Shown piece by piece: positions 8,588 to 16,818 of a DNA stretch of 64,000 nucleotides. Made by a program: the position numbers and the translations under genes. Where the stretch lies: positions 1-64,000 of the forward strand of contig NZ_QNUF01000007.1 in the NCBI RefSeq assembly GCF_003385455.1, written 5' to 3'. The notes beneath the pieces were generated by a model. That model made no database searches. It saw nothing but the letters and a program-made list of their open reading frames with translations, and was not told the origin of the DNA. This DNA comes from Chryseobacterium rhizosphaerae (GTDB lineage Bacteria; Bacteroidota; Bacteroidia; Flavobacteriales; Weeksellaceae). The first letter of the stretch is position 1. Each line of letters starts with the position of its first letter.

Positions 8588-9422
8588 ATTCAAAGAAATT
8601 TTGAGTTTTTGATATAAGACTTCCGTTTTCCACCGATTTAAAATATAAACCTTCCTGTTCTGCATTTTCCAACCAGGAGAATTCTTCATGAAGATGTACT
8701 ATTTTACCAATGATCACCAGGGAAGGTGAAGCAAAATTTTTATTTCCAAAAGTTTCATTAAAATCATCAAATGAAGAGGTATACACTTTTTGATAAGGTG
8801 TAGTAGCCTGCTCGATAACCGCTATTTTTTTGTCTTTAGAAATTTCAAGCTGTTTTAGCTTTTCTACAAGATCTGTAAGATTTCCTTTAGACATATAAAA
8901 AACAAGGGTATCATTGGTAACAGCCAATTCTTTCCAATATTCTTCAGTAAGAATTTCAGATTTATAATAGGTCAGAAATCGGACAGATGTTGAATATCCT
9001 CTTGCTGTCAGAGGCATCCCTGCAAATGCGGCGGCTCCTAAAGCGGCTGTAATTCCAGGGATAATCTCATAGGGAATATGGTGTTTTTTTAAAACCTGCA
9101 GTTCATCCAGAATATTGGAGAATATGGATACATCTCCTCCTTTAAGCCTTACAACTGTTTTATTCTGAAGAGCATAATCAACCATCAGGGTATTGATATG
9201 AGTCTGAGGAGTAGATGCATTTTTACTACATTCTTTGCCTACGTAGATGACTTCTGTATTTTCATTGACGTAAGTTTCCAGGATCTCAGGACTTACAAGA
9301 CGGTCGCATAAAATGACATCCGCCTTGGCAATGGCTTTTGCGGCTTTTACGGTAATCAGTTCAGGGTTGCCGGGCCCTGCACCGATAAGGTAAACCTTTG
9401 GTGATTTTATAATTGTTTTCAT
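8577..9422 (-). CDS. cobA: Uroporphyrinogen-III C-methyltransferase
   Basis: The 281-residue SAM-dependent methyltransferase has the family signature VYLIGAGPGNPELITVKA near the N-terminus, VRLKGGDVSIF and the PGITAALGAAAFAGMPLT motif. It converts uroporphyrinogen III to precorrin-2, the first step to siroheme. It is a stand-alone SUMT without the CysG dehydrogenase half. That missing half is supplied by the Met8-like domain fused to TauE/SafE at 123-1640. It is flanked by cysK (25-base gap) and cysJ (overlap), as expected for a siroheme-supplying gene. Confidence 0.94.
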   Translation of the reverse strand: MKTIIKSPKVYLIGAGPGNPELITVKAAKAIAKADVILCDRLVSPEILETYVNENTEVIYVGKECSKNASTPQTHINTLMVDYALQNKTVVRLKGGDVSIFSNILDELQVLKKHHIPYEIIPGITAALGAAAFAGMPLTARGYSTSVRFLTYYKSEILTEEYWKELAVTNDTLVFYMSKGNLTDLVEKLKQLEISKDKKIAVIEQATTPYQKVYTSSFDDFNETFGNKNFASPSLVIIGKIVHLHEEFSWLENAEQEGLYFKSVENGSLISKTQNFFEYAV

Positions 9423-9447
9423 TGAAAGTCGGTGTTAGTTGGGGATT

Positions 9448-10359
9448 TTAGAAGAGTCCTTCTACAGACAGATACCTTTCTCCGGTATCGTAGTTGATGG
9501 TAAGGATTTTAGCGTTAGACTGTATTTCAGGTAAATGTTTTGCTATAGCAGCTAAAGCAGCTCCGGTAGAGACGCCTACGAAAAGGCCTTCTTTTTTTGC
9601 TGCATTGATTGCATATTCATAGGCTTCTTCTTTACCAACGGTAATCACTCCGTCCAGAAGACTAATATCTAATATGGAGGGTACAAATCCGGCTCCTAAG
9701 CCCTGTAAAGGATGTGGTGCAGGACTTCCTCCACTTAATACAGGAGATAATTCCGGCTCTACAGCGAATACTTTTACATTGGGATAGGCTTCTTTTACCA
9801 CTTTTGCAATGCCGGTGATATGTCCTCCGGTTCCTACTCCTGTAATAATATAATCCAGGCCGTCAGGGAAGTCTTTTAAAATTTCCTGAGCTGTAGTTTC
9901 TGTATGGATATTTACATTGGCGGGATTATCAAACTGTCTTGGAATCCATGAATTGGGGGTTTCCTCTGCCAGTTCGTTGGCTTTTTCAATGGCCCCTTTC
10001 ATTCCTTTTTCCCTTGGAGTAAGCACAAACTGGGCACCATAAGCTTCCATGATTTTGCGTCTTTCAATACTCATGCTGTCAGGCATTACAAGAATAAGTT
10101 TGTAGCCTTTTACTGCAGCAACCAATGCAAGGCCGATTCCTGTATTTCCACTTGTCGGCTCTATAATGGTGCTGTCCTGGTTTAATAATCCTTTGGCTTC
10201 TGCATCTTCAATCATAGCCAATGCAATTCTGTCTTTAATGCTTCCTCCGGGATTGTTTTTTTCTAGTTTAATCCAGATTTCATGATCCGAATTGAAAAGC
10301 TTATTAATTTTTACGACAGGCGTATTCCCAATCGTTTCCAGTGTATTCTGAAATTTCAT
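9448..10359 (-). CDS. cysK: Cysteine synthase (O-acetylserine sulfhydrylase)
   Basis: A PLP enzyme of 303 residues from the ATG at 10359; the TTG two codons upstream at 10365 is less likely. The PLP lysine is in [11 protein letters not shown], the substrate loop is PTSGNTGIG, and the phosphate-binding motif is [10 protein letters not shown]. It joins sulfide to O-acetylserine to make cysteine. It follows cysE, which makes that substrate, by 27 bases. Confidence 0.95.
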   Translation of the reverse strand: MKFQNTLETIGNTPVVKINKLFNSDHEIWIKLEKNNPGGSIKDRIALAMIEDAEAKGLLNQDSTIIEPTSGNTGIGLALVAAVKGYKLILVMPDSMSIERRKIMEAYGAQFVLTPREKGMKGAIEKANELAEETPNSWIPRQFDNPANVNIHTETTAQEILKDFPDGLDYIITGVGTGGHITGIAKVVKEAYPNVKVFAVEPELSPVLSGGSPAPHPLQGLGAGFVPSILDISLLDGVITVGKEEAYEYAINAAKKEGLFVGVSTGAALAAIAKHLPEIQSNAKILTINYDTGERYLSVEGLF

Positions 10360-10386
10360 ATCCAATATAATTTTTTGTTTTCTGTT

Positions 10387-11217
10387 TTATATAACAAAGG
10401 TTAATGATTCCGGTAATGAACTGTTATCCTTTATTTTGATTTCACTTTTATGATAAACCAGAGAATGAGACGGAACATCCTGTGTGATCCAGACATTTCC
10501 TCCAATAATACTTTCTCTGCCAATGGTTGTACTTCCTCCTAAAATAGTGGCTCCCGAATAAATAATCACATGATCCTCAATATTGGGGTGTCTTTTCTGA
10601 TTGGCTTTTTCTTTGGAAACATTCAAAGCTCCAAGGGTGACTCCCTGATATATCTTGACATGATTTCCAATGACCGTAGTTTCTCCAATGACGATCCCTG
10701 TTCCATGATCTATAAAAAATGATTTCCCAATGATGGCCCCTGGATGAATATCAATCCCCGTTTTACTGTGGGCATATTCTGAAATGGCACGTGGCAGTAT
10801 CCTAACCTTCTGATTCCATAGCTGATGGGAAATACGATATACATAGGTGGCAAAAAATCCGGGATACGCAAGGTATATTTCTTCTATAGATTCTGCTGCA
10901 GGATCAAATTGCAGGATAGACCGTGCATCCAGCACCAGCTGATCATAAAGTTCAGGCAAAACCTCAAAGAATGTATTCACATTAGTTTCCGCTTCTTTTT
11001 CACTTCCCGTTATTATAATGATCATATTAAAAAGGCTGTCATGTAAAGCTGCAAAGCTCTTTTTCAACTGATCCTCGGTGTCGATTCTTTGGGGAAGAAA
11101 AAGCACCTGATACAAATCTTTAACGAAAGCTTTGGTTTTTGTTTTATCAAAGAATTCATGAGTCGTATTTTGTTTACTTTGATGAATTCTTTTGATTAAA
11201 TTATCGTGGGTTGCCAT
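10387..11217 (-). CDS. cysE: Serine O-acetyltransferase
   Basis: The 276-residue protein has an N-terminal helical region and a C-terminal left-handed beta-helix of hexapeptide repeats (HPGAIIGKSFFIDHGTGIVIG, then GVTLGAL, then HPNIEDHVIIYSGATILGG). Catalytic His/Asp residues are visible in DIHPGA and DHGTG. It makes O-acetylserine for CysK. It resembles the longer SAT type common in Bacteroidota rather than E. coli CysE in its N-terminus. It lies 4 bases after cysN and so is clearly within the same transcription unit. Confidence 0.92.
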   Translation of the reverse strand: MATHDNLIKRIHQSKQNTTHEFFDKTKTKAFVKDLYQVLFLPQRIDTEDQLKKSFAALHDSLFNMIIIITGSEKEAETNVNTFFEVLPELYDQLVLDARSILQFDPAAESIEEIYLAYPGFFATYVYRISHQLWNQKVRILPRAISEYAHSKTGIDIHPGAIIGKSFFIDHGTGIVIGETTVIGNHVKIYQGVTLGALNVSKEKANQKRHPNIEDHVIIYSGATILGGSTTIGRESIIGGNVWITQDVPSHSLVYHKSEIKIKDNSSLPESLTFVI

Positions 11218-11221
11218 TTTT

Positions 11222-12460
11222 TTATTGAATTATACAGGCGGCAACGGTAGAATTGGATGTTTCATCCACTAAAATTGCAGATCCTGTTTTTTTATTATTG
11301 ATAAAACTGTCATAGACCAAAGGCTGTGCTGTCCGGAGTGTCACTTTCACAATTTCATTAAGCCTGATCTCTGTATCTGTCTTTTCCTGAGTAAGGGTAT
11401 TAACATTAATCTTGTAGTCTACCTCTTTTACCACAGCCTTTACCAGCCTGCTGTTTTGCTGCAATACATATTTATTCCCCGGTTGCAGCGGCTTCTGATC
11501 CAGCCAGCATAAGAGAACTTCCAGATCCTTTTCTGCATTCGGAAGCTGTTCTTCGGTAGCAAAAAGATCTCCTCTGCTGATATCTAAATCGTGAGTAGTA
11601 TGGATAACGGCAGGCTGCCCTTCAAACGCTTCCCCTTGTTCCTCTCCGTTGATCTCAATTTTAGAGATTTCAGTGATCAGGCCTGCCGGAAGAATATGAA
11701 TCTTGTCTCCTTTTGTAAATTTCCCACTGATGATCTGCCCTGCGTAGCCTCTGTAATCATGCAGTTCCTCTGTTTGAGGTCTGATCACATACTGAACCTG
11801 GAAACGGTTCCCGGTATTCAGTTCTTCATGCAGGGTTACCTGTTCCAGATAATCCAGTAGAGAATTCCCATCGTACCAATCTGTTCTGGAAGATTTTGAA
11901 ACGATATTATCTCCTTTCAATGCTGAAATCGGGAAATAGCTGACATCATTCAGTCCCAGATTATCCGCAATTTTTGAATAGTCGGACTTTATTGCATCAA
12001 AAACATCTTCAGAATAATCTACCATATCCATTTTATTGATGGCTACTGCTACTTTTTTCAGTTTTAGTAATGATGCGATGATAGAATGTCTTCTCGTCTG
12101 TTCGATCACTCCTTTACGGGCATCGATAAGAATAACCATCAGATCGGAATTGGATGCTCCGGTAATCATATTCCGGGTATACTGCACATGGCCGGGAGCA
12201 TCAGCAATAATAAATTTTCTCTTTGGGGTTGAAAAATAGCGGTAAGCCACATCAATAGTGATTCCCTGCTCTCTTTCTGCACGTAAACCGTCTGTTAAAA
12301 GCGCAAGATCTACCCCGTCTTCGTTTTTGTTTTTAGAATGTTTTTCAAGTACTTCAAGCTGATCCTGTAAAATACTTTTACTATCGTAGAGCAGTCTTCC
12401 GATCAGGGTACTTTTACCGTCATCTACGCTTCCTGCTGTTATAAATCTTAATATATCCAT
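11222..12460 (-). CDS. cysN: Sulfate adenylyltransferase subunit 1 (GTPase)
   Basis: The 412-residue translation-factor-type GTPase has the P-loop GSVDDGKST, the switch motif DAPGHVQY and NKMD. The remaining residues match EF-Tu-like beta domains. It ends without an APS kinase (CysC) extension. With CysD it forms APS from ATP and sulfate, driven by GTP hydrolysis. An 88-base spacer separates it from cysD, longer than other gaps in the operon, and contains imperfect inverted AATTGATC/GATCAATT blocks. Confidence 0.95.
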   Translation of the reverse strand: MDILRFITAGSVDDGKSTLIGRLLYDSKSILQDQLEVLEKHSKNKNEDGVDLALLTDGLRAEREQGITIDVAYRYFSTPKRKFIIADAPGHVQYTRNMITGASNSDLMVILIDARKGVIEQTRRHSIIASLLKLKKVAVAINKMDMVDYSEDVFDAIKSDYSKIADNLGLNDVSYFPISALKGDNIVSKSSRTDWYDGNSLLDYLEQVTLHEELNTGNRFQVQYVIRPQTEELHDYRGYAGQIISGKFTKGDKIHILPAGLITEISKIEINGEEQGEAFEGQPAVIHTTHDLDISRGDLFATEEQLPNAEKDLEVLLCWLDQKPLQPGNKYVLQQNSRLVKAVVKEVDYKINVNTLTQEKTDTEIRLNEIVKVTLRTAQPLVYDSFINNKKTGSAILVDETSNSTVAACIIQ

Positions 12461-12548
12461 CTGATTTAATTATAAATAATACGTGATAAATAATAATTGA
12501 TCGAGAGTGTCTTCCATAAATTATTGATCAATTCTCTTTTATCATCAA

Positions 12549-13457
12549 TTAGAAATAGCCTCCTTTTTTCCGGTCTTCCATTGCGGCTTCTGTTACCCTG
12601 TCATCAATACGGGTTTCTCCACGTTCTGAAATTCTGGTCGCAACAATCTCTTCGATTACAGCGTCAATAGTTTCGGCCTTAGATTCCACTGCAGCAGTAC
12701 ACGTCATATCTCCTACGGTTCTGTACCGGATCTTTTTTGTTGTTACTACATCTTCCGGTTCTAAAAAGACATGTAAAGAGTTTGCAAGCCACTGTCCGTT
12801 AAAGTCTACCACTTCTCTTTCGTGCGAAAAATAAATAGAAGGCAGTTCAATTTTTTCTCTTCGGATATAGTTCCAAATATCGAGTTCTGTCCAGTTACTG
12901 ATGGGAAAAACCCTTACATTTTCTCCTTTATGGATTTTTCCGTTAAAGATGTTCCATAGTTCAGGACGCTGAAGTTTGGGATCCCATTGCCCAAATTCAT
13001 CACGGACTGAGAATATTCTTTCTTTAGCACGGGCTTTTTCTTCATCTCTCCTTGCTCCTCCGATACAGGCATCAAATTCAAATTCTTCAATGGTATCCAG
13101 CAAAGTATAGGTCTGCAGCCAGTTTCTGCTGGGGAATTTACCTTTAGCCTCAGTAAGTTTTTTACGTTGTATCGTATCTTCCACTTTTCTTGCCACTAAA
13201 TTAACATCCAGTTGCGCTACCAGCTGATCCCGAAATTCCAATACCTCCGGAAAATTATGTCCGGTATCAACATGTACAAATGTAAACGGGATCTTTCCGT
13301 GTATAAAAGCTTTCCTTGCCAGGTGAGCCAGCACAATACTGTCTTTTCCTCCGCTGAATAATAAGGCAGGGCGTTCAAACTGTCCTGCCACTTCTCTTAA
13401 TATATAGATCGATTCGGACTCCAGCTGATCCAGATAATTTAAATGATGTATTGACAT
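12549..13457 (-). CDS. cysD: Sulfate adenylyltransferase subunit 2
   Basis: The 302-residue PP-loop ATPase has the SGGKDS motif in ALLFSGGKDSIVLAHLA and the family C-terminus DRKKGGYF. The ATG at 13457 (MSIHHLNYLDQLE) is preferred over the upstream in-frame start at 13574, which would overlap cysH and add a low-complexity leader. It catalyses AMP transfer to sulfate in complex with CysN. It starts 10 bases after cysH. Confidence 0.95.
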   Translation of the reverse strand: MSIHHLNYLDQLESESIYILREVAGQFERPALLFSGGKDSIVLAHLARKAFIHGKIPFTFVHVDTGHNFPEVLEFRDQLVAQLDVNLVARKVEDTIQRKKLTEAKGKFPSRNWLQTYTLLDTIEEFEFDACIGGARRDEEKARAKERIFSVRDEFGQWDPKLQRPELWNIFNGKIHKGENVRVFPISNWTELDIWNYIRREKIELPSIYFSHEREVVDFNGQWLANSLHVFLEPEDVVTTKKIRYRTVGDMTCTAAVESKAETIDAVIEEIVATRISERGETRIDDRVTEAAMEDRKKGGYF

Positions 13458-13467
13458 TTTTTCTTTT

Positions 13468-14181
13468 TTATTGATGAATATGTAAACCGCATTCTTTTTT
13501 GTTGGCATCTTCCCACCACCAGCGGCCTGCTCTGAAATCTTCTCCTTCTTTAATGGCTCTTGTACAGGGCTCACATCCTATGCTTACAAATCCTTTTTTG
13601 TGAAGAGGATTATAAGGTAAATGATGTGTTTTTACATAGTCTGTCACCTGTTCTGAGGTCCAATTGAGAAGCGGATGAAATTTGATAATTTTATTATCCG
13701 GGTCCCATTCCAGCTGCGGCATATGCTGTCTGTTGGCAGAATGTTCTGACCGAAGTCCTGTGATCCATACTTTGTAACCTTCCAATGCTTTTTTTAAAGG
13801 ATGTACTTTCCGGATTGTACAGCACATCTTCCTATGCTCTACTGATTGATAAAATGAGTCAGGTCCGTTTTCTGAAACAAAAGACCTTATTTCTTCCGTA
13901 TCCGGATAATAGACTTTGATATTCTTTTTGAAAAATGCTCTTGTATTGGTCCAGGTTTCATAGGTCTGTTCAAAAAGCCTTCCTGTATCCAATGTAAAAA
14001 TCTCTACCTCCAGATCTTTTATCAGATGCGTGATGACCTGATCTTCATAGCTGAAACTGGTCGAAAAAATAACCTTCTCAGGGAATCTTTCTGCCAGAAT
14101 TTGAAGACCGCTATTTTGGAAAGAAGCCACAGGGACCTCTTTCAGAAGTTGATCAAATTCTTTTTTCAGATTGTTTTCCAT
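13468..14181 (-). CDS. cysH: Adenylyl-sulfate (APS) reductase, Fe-S type
   Basis: A PP-loop reductase of 237 residues from ATG 14181; a TTG at 14187 is less likely. It has the substrate loop STSFSYEDQ, the paired cysteines C120-C121 (KMCCTIRKVHPLKKAL), C203-x2-C206 (GCEPC) and the catalytic ECGLH at 230-234. The CC/CxxC set binds the 4Fe-4S cluster of APS reductases and is absent from E. coli-type PAPS reductases. So it probably reduces APS directly with thioredoxin, which fits the lack of CysC here. It is the first structural gene of the operon, just downstream of a candidate promoter and operator. Confidence 0.93.
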   Translation of the reverse strand: MENNLKKEFDQLLKEVPVASFQNSGLQILAERFPEKVIFSTSFSYEDQVITHLIKDLEVEIFTLDTGRLFEQTYETWTNTRAFFKKNIKVYYPDTEEIRSFVSENGPDSFYQSVEHRKMCCTIRKVHPLKKALEGYKVWITGLRSEHSANRQHMPQLEWDPDNKIIKFHPLLNWTSEQVTDYVKTHHLPYNPLHKKGFVSIGCEPCTRAIKEGEDFRAGRWWWEDANKKECGLHIHQ

Positions 14182-14203
14182 ATCCAATTGAAATTAATTA
14201 CTG

Positions 14204-14211
14204 CAAATATA
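14204..14211 (-). promoter_or_regulatory. Candidate -7 box for cysH operon
   Basis: On the minus strand this reads TATATTTG, matching the Bacteroidota TAnnTTTG -7 element. It lies about 23 bases upstream of the cysH ATG. A TTTG lies about 22 bases further upstream as a possible -33 element. Confidence 0.5.
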
Positions 14212-14217
14212 TATAAA

Positions 14218-14247
14218 ATTCTATAACTCCTATCAAATTAGTAGAAT
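14218..14247. promoter_or_regulatory. Candidate operator: inverted repeat over the cysH -33 region
   Basis: The ends form ATTCTA/TAGAAT arms and the interior holds CTACTAATTTGATAG, itself a CTA/TAG dyad. It covers the expected -33 region of the cysH promoter and lies between cysH and the Rrf2 gene, so the neighbouring Rrf2 protein is the obvious candidate binder. Binding is inferred. Confidence 0.45.
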
Positions 14248-14262
14248 TTAAATGAAAAAAAA

Positions 14263-14679
14263 TTAATCTTTGTTGATAAACTTAGTGAGAGTGGCCTCCA
14301 TCATGCTATTTCTGGTTTTTTCACGAACGATAATAAGTTCATTTCTAAGATAACAGGTAGCTTCATCTACGCAGTCATCGCATGCTTCGTAGAAGTTTAA
14401 AGATACACAAGGAGTAAGAGCGATAGGCCCATCAAAAATACGGTAAATGTCTGCTAATGAAACTTCATCAGGGGATTTAAGCAAATAATATCCTCCAACT
14501 TTTCCCTGTTTGCTGTTAACGAGCTTAGCTCTTTTAAGTTCAAGAAGAATTTGTTCGAGAAATTTCTTGGGAATGTTCTCATCCAATGCAATAACGGAAG
14601 TGGGCAGAAAGCCTTGATTGTAATTTCTTGCTAATCTGACCATTGCTTTCAGTGCGTATTTGCAACGTTTCGACATCAT
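14263..14679 (-). CDS. Rrf2-family transcriptional regulator with four C-terminal cysteines
   Basis: The 138-residue winged-helix protein has an N-terminal MSKRCKYALKAMVRLA, a recognition region ENIPKKFLEQILLELKRAKLV and the KQGKVGGYYL wing, all typical of Rrf2/IscR/CymR proteins. Cysteines at 91, 100, 103 and 109 could bind an Fe-S cluster or sense thiol or sulfur status. It is immediately upstream of, and co-directional with, cysH, so it is probably the local regulator of sulfur assimilation, analogous in role to CymR. The start MM has ATG ATG; either may be used. Confidence 0.88.
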   Translation of the reverse strand: MMSKRCKYALKAMVRLARNYNQGFLPTSVIALDENIPKKFLEQILLELKRAKLVNSKQGKVGGYYLLKSPDEVSLADIYRIFDGPIALTPCVSLNFYEACDDCVDEATCYLRNELIIVREKTRNSMMEATLTKFINKD

Positions 14680-14875
14680 AATTCCTGCAAGTTATAACAA
14701 ATTATCTGATAAATGAAATCTAATCAGAAACTGGTTTATAATTAAGTGATAAAAGAGATAGCCTTACTGAGTGTTTCAGGTTGCTATCAATTTCAACCCT
14801 TATAGGTTTTAGAAAATAGGCTGTCGAAAAGTTCACTTAAGTTTAAGGAAATTAAAAGATTGCTAAAGTATTTCT

Positions 14876-14908
14876 AAACCTTATAGGTTTTAGAAACCTA
14901 TAAGGTTT
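14876..14908. repeat. REP-like perfect inverted repeat
   Basis: Left arm AAACCTTATAGGTTT (14876-14890), loop TAG, right arm AAACCTATAAGGTTT (14894-14908). The 15-bp arms match perfectly. A partial copy of the left arm and loop lies at 14795-14816. There is no T-run on the plus side, so it is more like a REP or palindromic dispersed element than a simple terminator. Confidence 0.75.
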
Positions 14909-15060
14909 GTGTTTCTCAATACCATATTGAATCAATATAAACCATTAAGAGATTACCACAATTAAGTATAAGGCAAGCCGTAAACAGCCTGTTGAGAAGT
15001 TTATTTAAGTTTAAGAAAATCTTGATTTTTTTAAAAATAGTACAATTGAAGGACTGCACA

Positions 15061-15113
15061 TTCCCCCTCCTCCGGAGGGCTGGCAAATCTTCGATTTGAC
15101 GGGGTGGTTTATT
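15061..15113 (+). repeat. Dispersed CCTCCGGAGG repeat, copy C
   Basis: CCTCCTCCGGAGGGCTGGCAAATC is followed by the palindrome AAATCTTCGATTT and GACGGGGTGGTT. It has a different loop (TTC) from copies B and D (AAA) while keeping the pairing arms, which suggests selection for the stem. It sits immediately 3' of the GNAT gene. Confidence 0.8.
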
Positions 15114-15122
15114 ACACTCTGG

Positions 15123-15617
15123 TTAGTTTTCCTGTAAAACAAAATAAGCCAGTACCCTATCCTCTCGTTGCAGATTTTCGATTCTTTGAAAACCGCTTTT
15201 TATAAGAACTTTTTGAGATCCTATATTAGCGAGATCGGTTACCGCAACAATGTCTTTCTGTTGGTTTAAGGACAGACAATGTTCCACAAGTGCTTTGCAT
15301 ACTGTGGTTCCAAGGCCTTTGCCCCAATAATTTTCGGCTAAAGTATACCCTATTTCTATCTGCTCCGGATGATCAAGGAAAACTCTGGCCAGGCACATTC
15401 CTACAAAATCATTGTTTTGTACATTGAATATTCCCCATCTGCTGAAAGGTCCTTCTTTATAGTCTGATAATGCCTTTTCAAACATTTCTTTATATTCTTC
15501 AGGTGTTTTATAGGGCAGGTATCGGGTAACATTTTCATCTTCAAACAGATCGAAGAACAAAGTAAATTCCTGAGGTGTAAATTCACGGATGATGATTGTA
15601 TCGTTTTTATAATACAT
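15123..15617 (-). CDS. GNAT-family N-acetyltransferase
   Basis: The 164-residue protein has the RimJ/RimL-like GNAT fold. The N-terminal strand-helix TIIIREFTPQEF is followed by the acetyl-CoA-binding segment IGYTLAENYWGKGLGTTVCKALVEHCL (with the Q/R-x-x-G-x-G/A-type loop as WGKGLG) and the terminal IKSGFQRIENL. It is likely to acetylate a small molecule or protein N-terminus. The substrate is unknown. It is monocistronic, between repeat DNA and a terminator region. Confidence 0.85.
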   Translation of the reverse strand: MYYKNDTIIIREFTPQEFTLFFDLFEDENVTRYLPYKTPEEYKEMFEKALSDYKEGPFSRWGIFNVQNNDFVGMCLARVFLDHPEQIEIGYTLAENYWGKGLGTTVCKALVEHCLSLNQQKDIVAVTDLANIGSQKVLIKSGFQRIENLQREDRVLAYFVLQEN

Positions 15618-15704
15618 AAGAATACGGTGTCATATAATTTGAAATGAATGAATAAAAATAAGTAAATAAACTAAGAACTGCTAGCAAAATAGATCATATT
15701 AATA

Positions 15705-15735
15705 AAAAAAATGGGCTTAAAAATTAAGCCCAATC
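15705..15735 (-). terminator. Rho-independent terminator for the esterase gene
   Basis: The perfect stem GGGCTTAA/TTAAGCCC (15713-15731, 3-base loop) is followed on the minus strand by a run of T (plus-strand A-run 15705-15711). It lies about 75 bases beyond the stop of the gene at 15806-16789. Confidence 0.75.
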
Positions 15736-15805
15736 CATATTTACCCCATGAATATCATCTTCATCATTCTACTGTTTTTACAATAGTATTTCGTTACTAG
15801 TTTAT

Positions 15806-16789
15806 TTAAAAAGTTTTAAACCAATCTGTTACTGCTTTAAAATAATAGTCGGGAGGCTGATGCCCCAGAAGACCTCCGCCACCAGAGTATTGTCCACCCT
15901 GGTATAAGGTAAGCTTTACCTGAGACGTTCCGGAATAGGTTTCGGTAATATCTCCTTGATTTCCAATGGTATTTGTGGTGTATTGATTCTGGTCTCCTCC
16001 ATTTTTCAATATCCAAAAATCAGCTCGCTGTATTCCGAAATCACCGTCAATACTATTGCTTCCAAAATGGTCATCATCCAGTCCAAAGAAGATCCAGACT
16101 GCTGTATTTCCCAGATAATTGGGCTCATTAATATAACTTCCATTATTTTCAAACCAATAAGGTCTGTTGGAGGCAACCGGAGCAATGGCTTTGAATACCC
16201 CTTTCAGAAAATAAGCTGTAACATTGGCCATATCACCTCCCCAGGAATGGCCTGTCGCGAAAATACGGTTGTTATCAACTGAATACGTATTCTTAATGAG
16301 TTCAAGAAGTTCTTTGGTAAACTGAATATCGTGCATCCCGTCAAAAGGAGCAGCATAATTTCCTAGTGCCCAGCCTTTGTCGTTTCCCCAGTTATACTTC
16401 TGGTCAGGGTAGACAAAAATGGTATTATCCATCAGTTTTTCCAACCCGGGTGTATTGGCATTCCAGCCCTTTCCCAGCCATTCATACATTTCTTTCCCTG
16501 TTGAATCGGTTCCTGCAAAAATAAATAGAACACGGTATTTTTTTGTACTGGAATAATTGGGCGGCAGAGAGATATAATAGCTTCTTTTATCTCCGGCGGC
16601 CGGAGAAAAGGTATATTCCTTTTGCCCGCTTGTTAAAGAATTTTTGGAAATAACTTCTGAATTCGCAAGCGGTTGAGCGTCTGGTGCTAAAGTGGCCAAC
16701 TCTTTGGTTTCACAGGAATAACAAAACAGGAAACAGAGCAGAAATACAATCTTCAAAGTGCTGATTGCCAAAAAAGTGAGTGTTTTCAT
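15806..16789 (-). CDS. Secreted esterase / PHB-depolymerase-like alpha/beta hydrolase lipoprotein
   Basis: The 327-residue protein has an N-terminal hydrophobic segment ending in FCYSC, a possible lipoprotein cleavage site (Cys25). The mature part has a hydrolase fold with the nucleophile elbow GHSWGGDMA and an upstream FAGTDSTGKEMYEW oxyanion-hole region. It is similar in layout to the feruloyl-esterase / LpqC / PHB-depolymerase group of extracellular esterases. The substrate is not predictable. It has its own terminator. The upstream spacer contains a remnant of a D-amino-acid dehydrogenase gene, so its neighbourhood has been rearranged. Confidence 0.75.
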   Translation of the reverse strand: MKTLTFLAISTLKIVFLLCFLFCYSCETKELATLAPDAQPLANSEVISKNSLTSGQKEYTFSPAAGDKRSYYISLPPNYSSTKKYRVLFIFAGTDSTGKEMYEWLGKGWNANTPGLEKLMDNTIFVYPDQKYNWGNDKGWALGNYAAPFDGMHDIQFTKELLELIKNTYSVDNNRIFATGHSWGGDMANVTAYFLKGVFKAIAPVASNRPYWFENNGSYINEPNYLGNTAVWIFFGLDDDHFGSNSIDGDFGIQRADFWILKNGGDQNQYTTNTIGNQGDITETYSGTSQVKLTLYQGGQYSGGGGLLGHQPPDYYFKAVTDWFKTF

Positions 16790-16818
16790 ATCTATAATTT
16801 TGTAAATGATGTTTTTGA

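Larger units (their letters stand above)
14680..15122. other. Repeat-rich intergenic region, no gene
   Basis: Contains a 15-bp perfect inverted repeat (14876-14908) and a truncated copy of it (14795-14816). It also has a pair of related 35-base direct repeats (14818-14852 and 14986-15020) and a CCTCCGGAGG-family repeat (15061-15113). No coding frame is convincing. The Rrf2 promoter must lie in its first bases; the minus strand just upstream has an ATAATTTG stretch. Confidence 0.6.

Noticed and set aside
8588..8689. N-terminal extension of cysJ beginning at 8689
   Set aside because: It would overlap cobA by over 100 bases; the ATG at 8587 gives the normal CysJ start.
13458..13574. Long N-terminal extension of cysD beginning at 13574
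   Set aside because: It overlaps cysH heavily and adds a lysine-rich leader; the ATG at 13457 matches the CysD N-terminus.
13468..14181. PAPS reductase assignment for CysH
   Set aside because: The CC and CxxC cysteines are the Fe-S signature of APS reductases, and no APS kinase is present.
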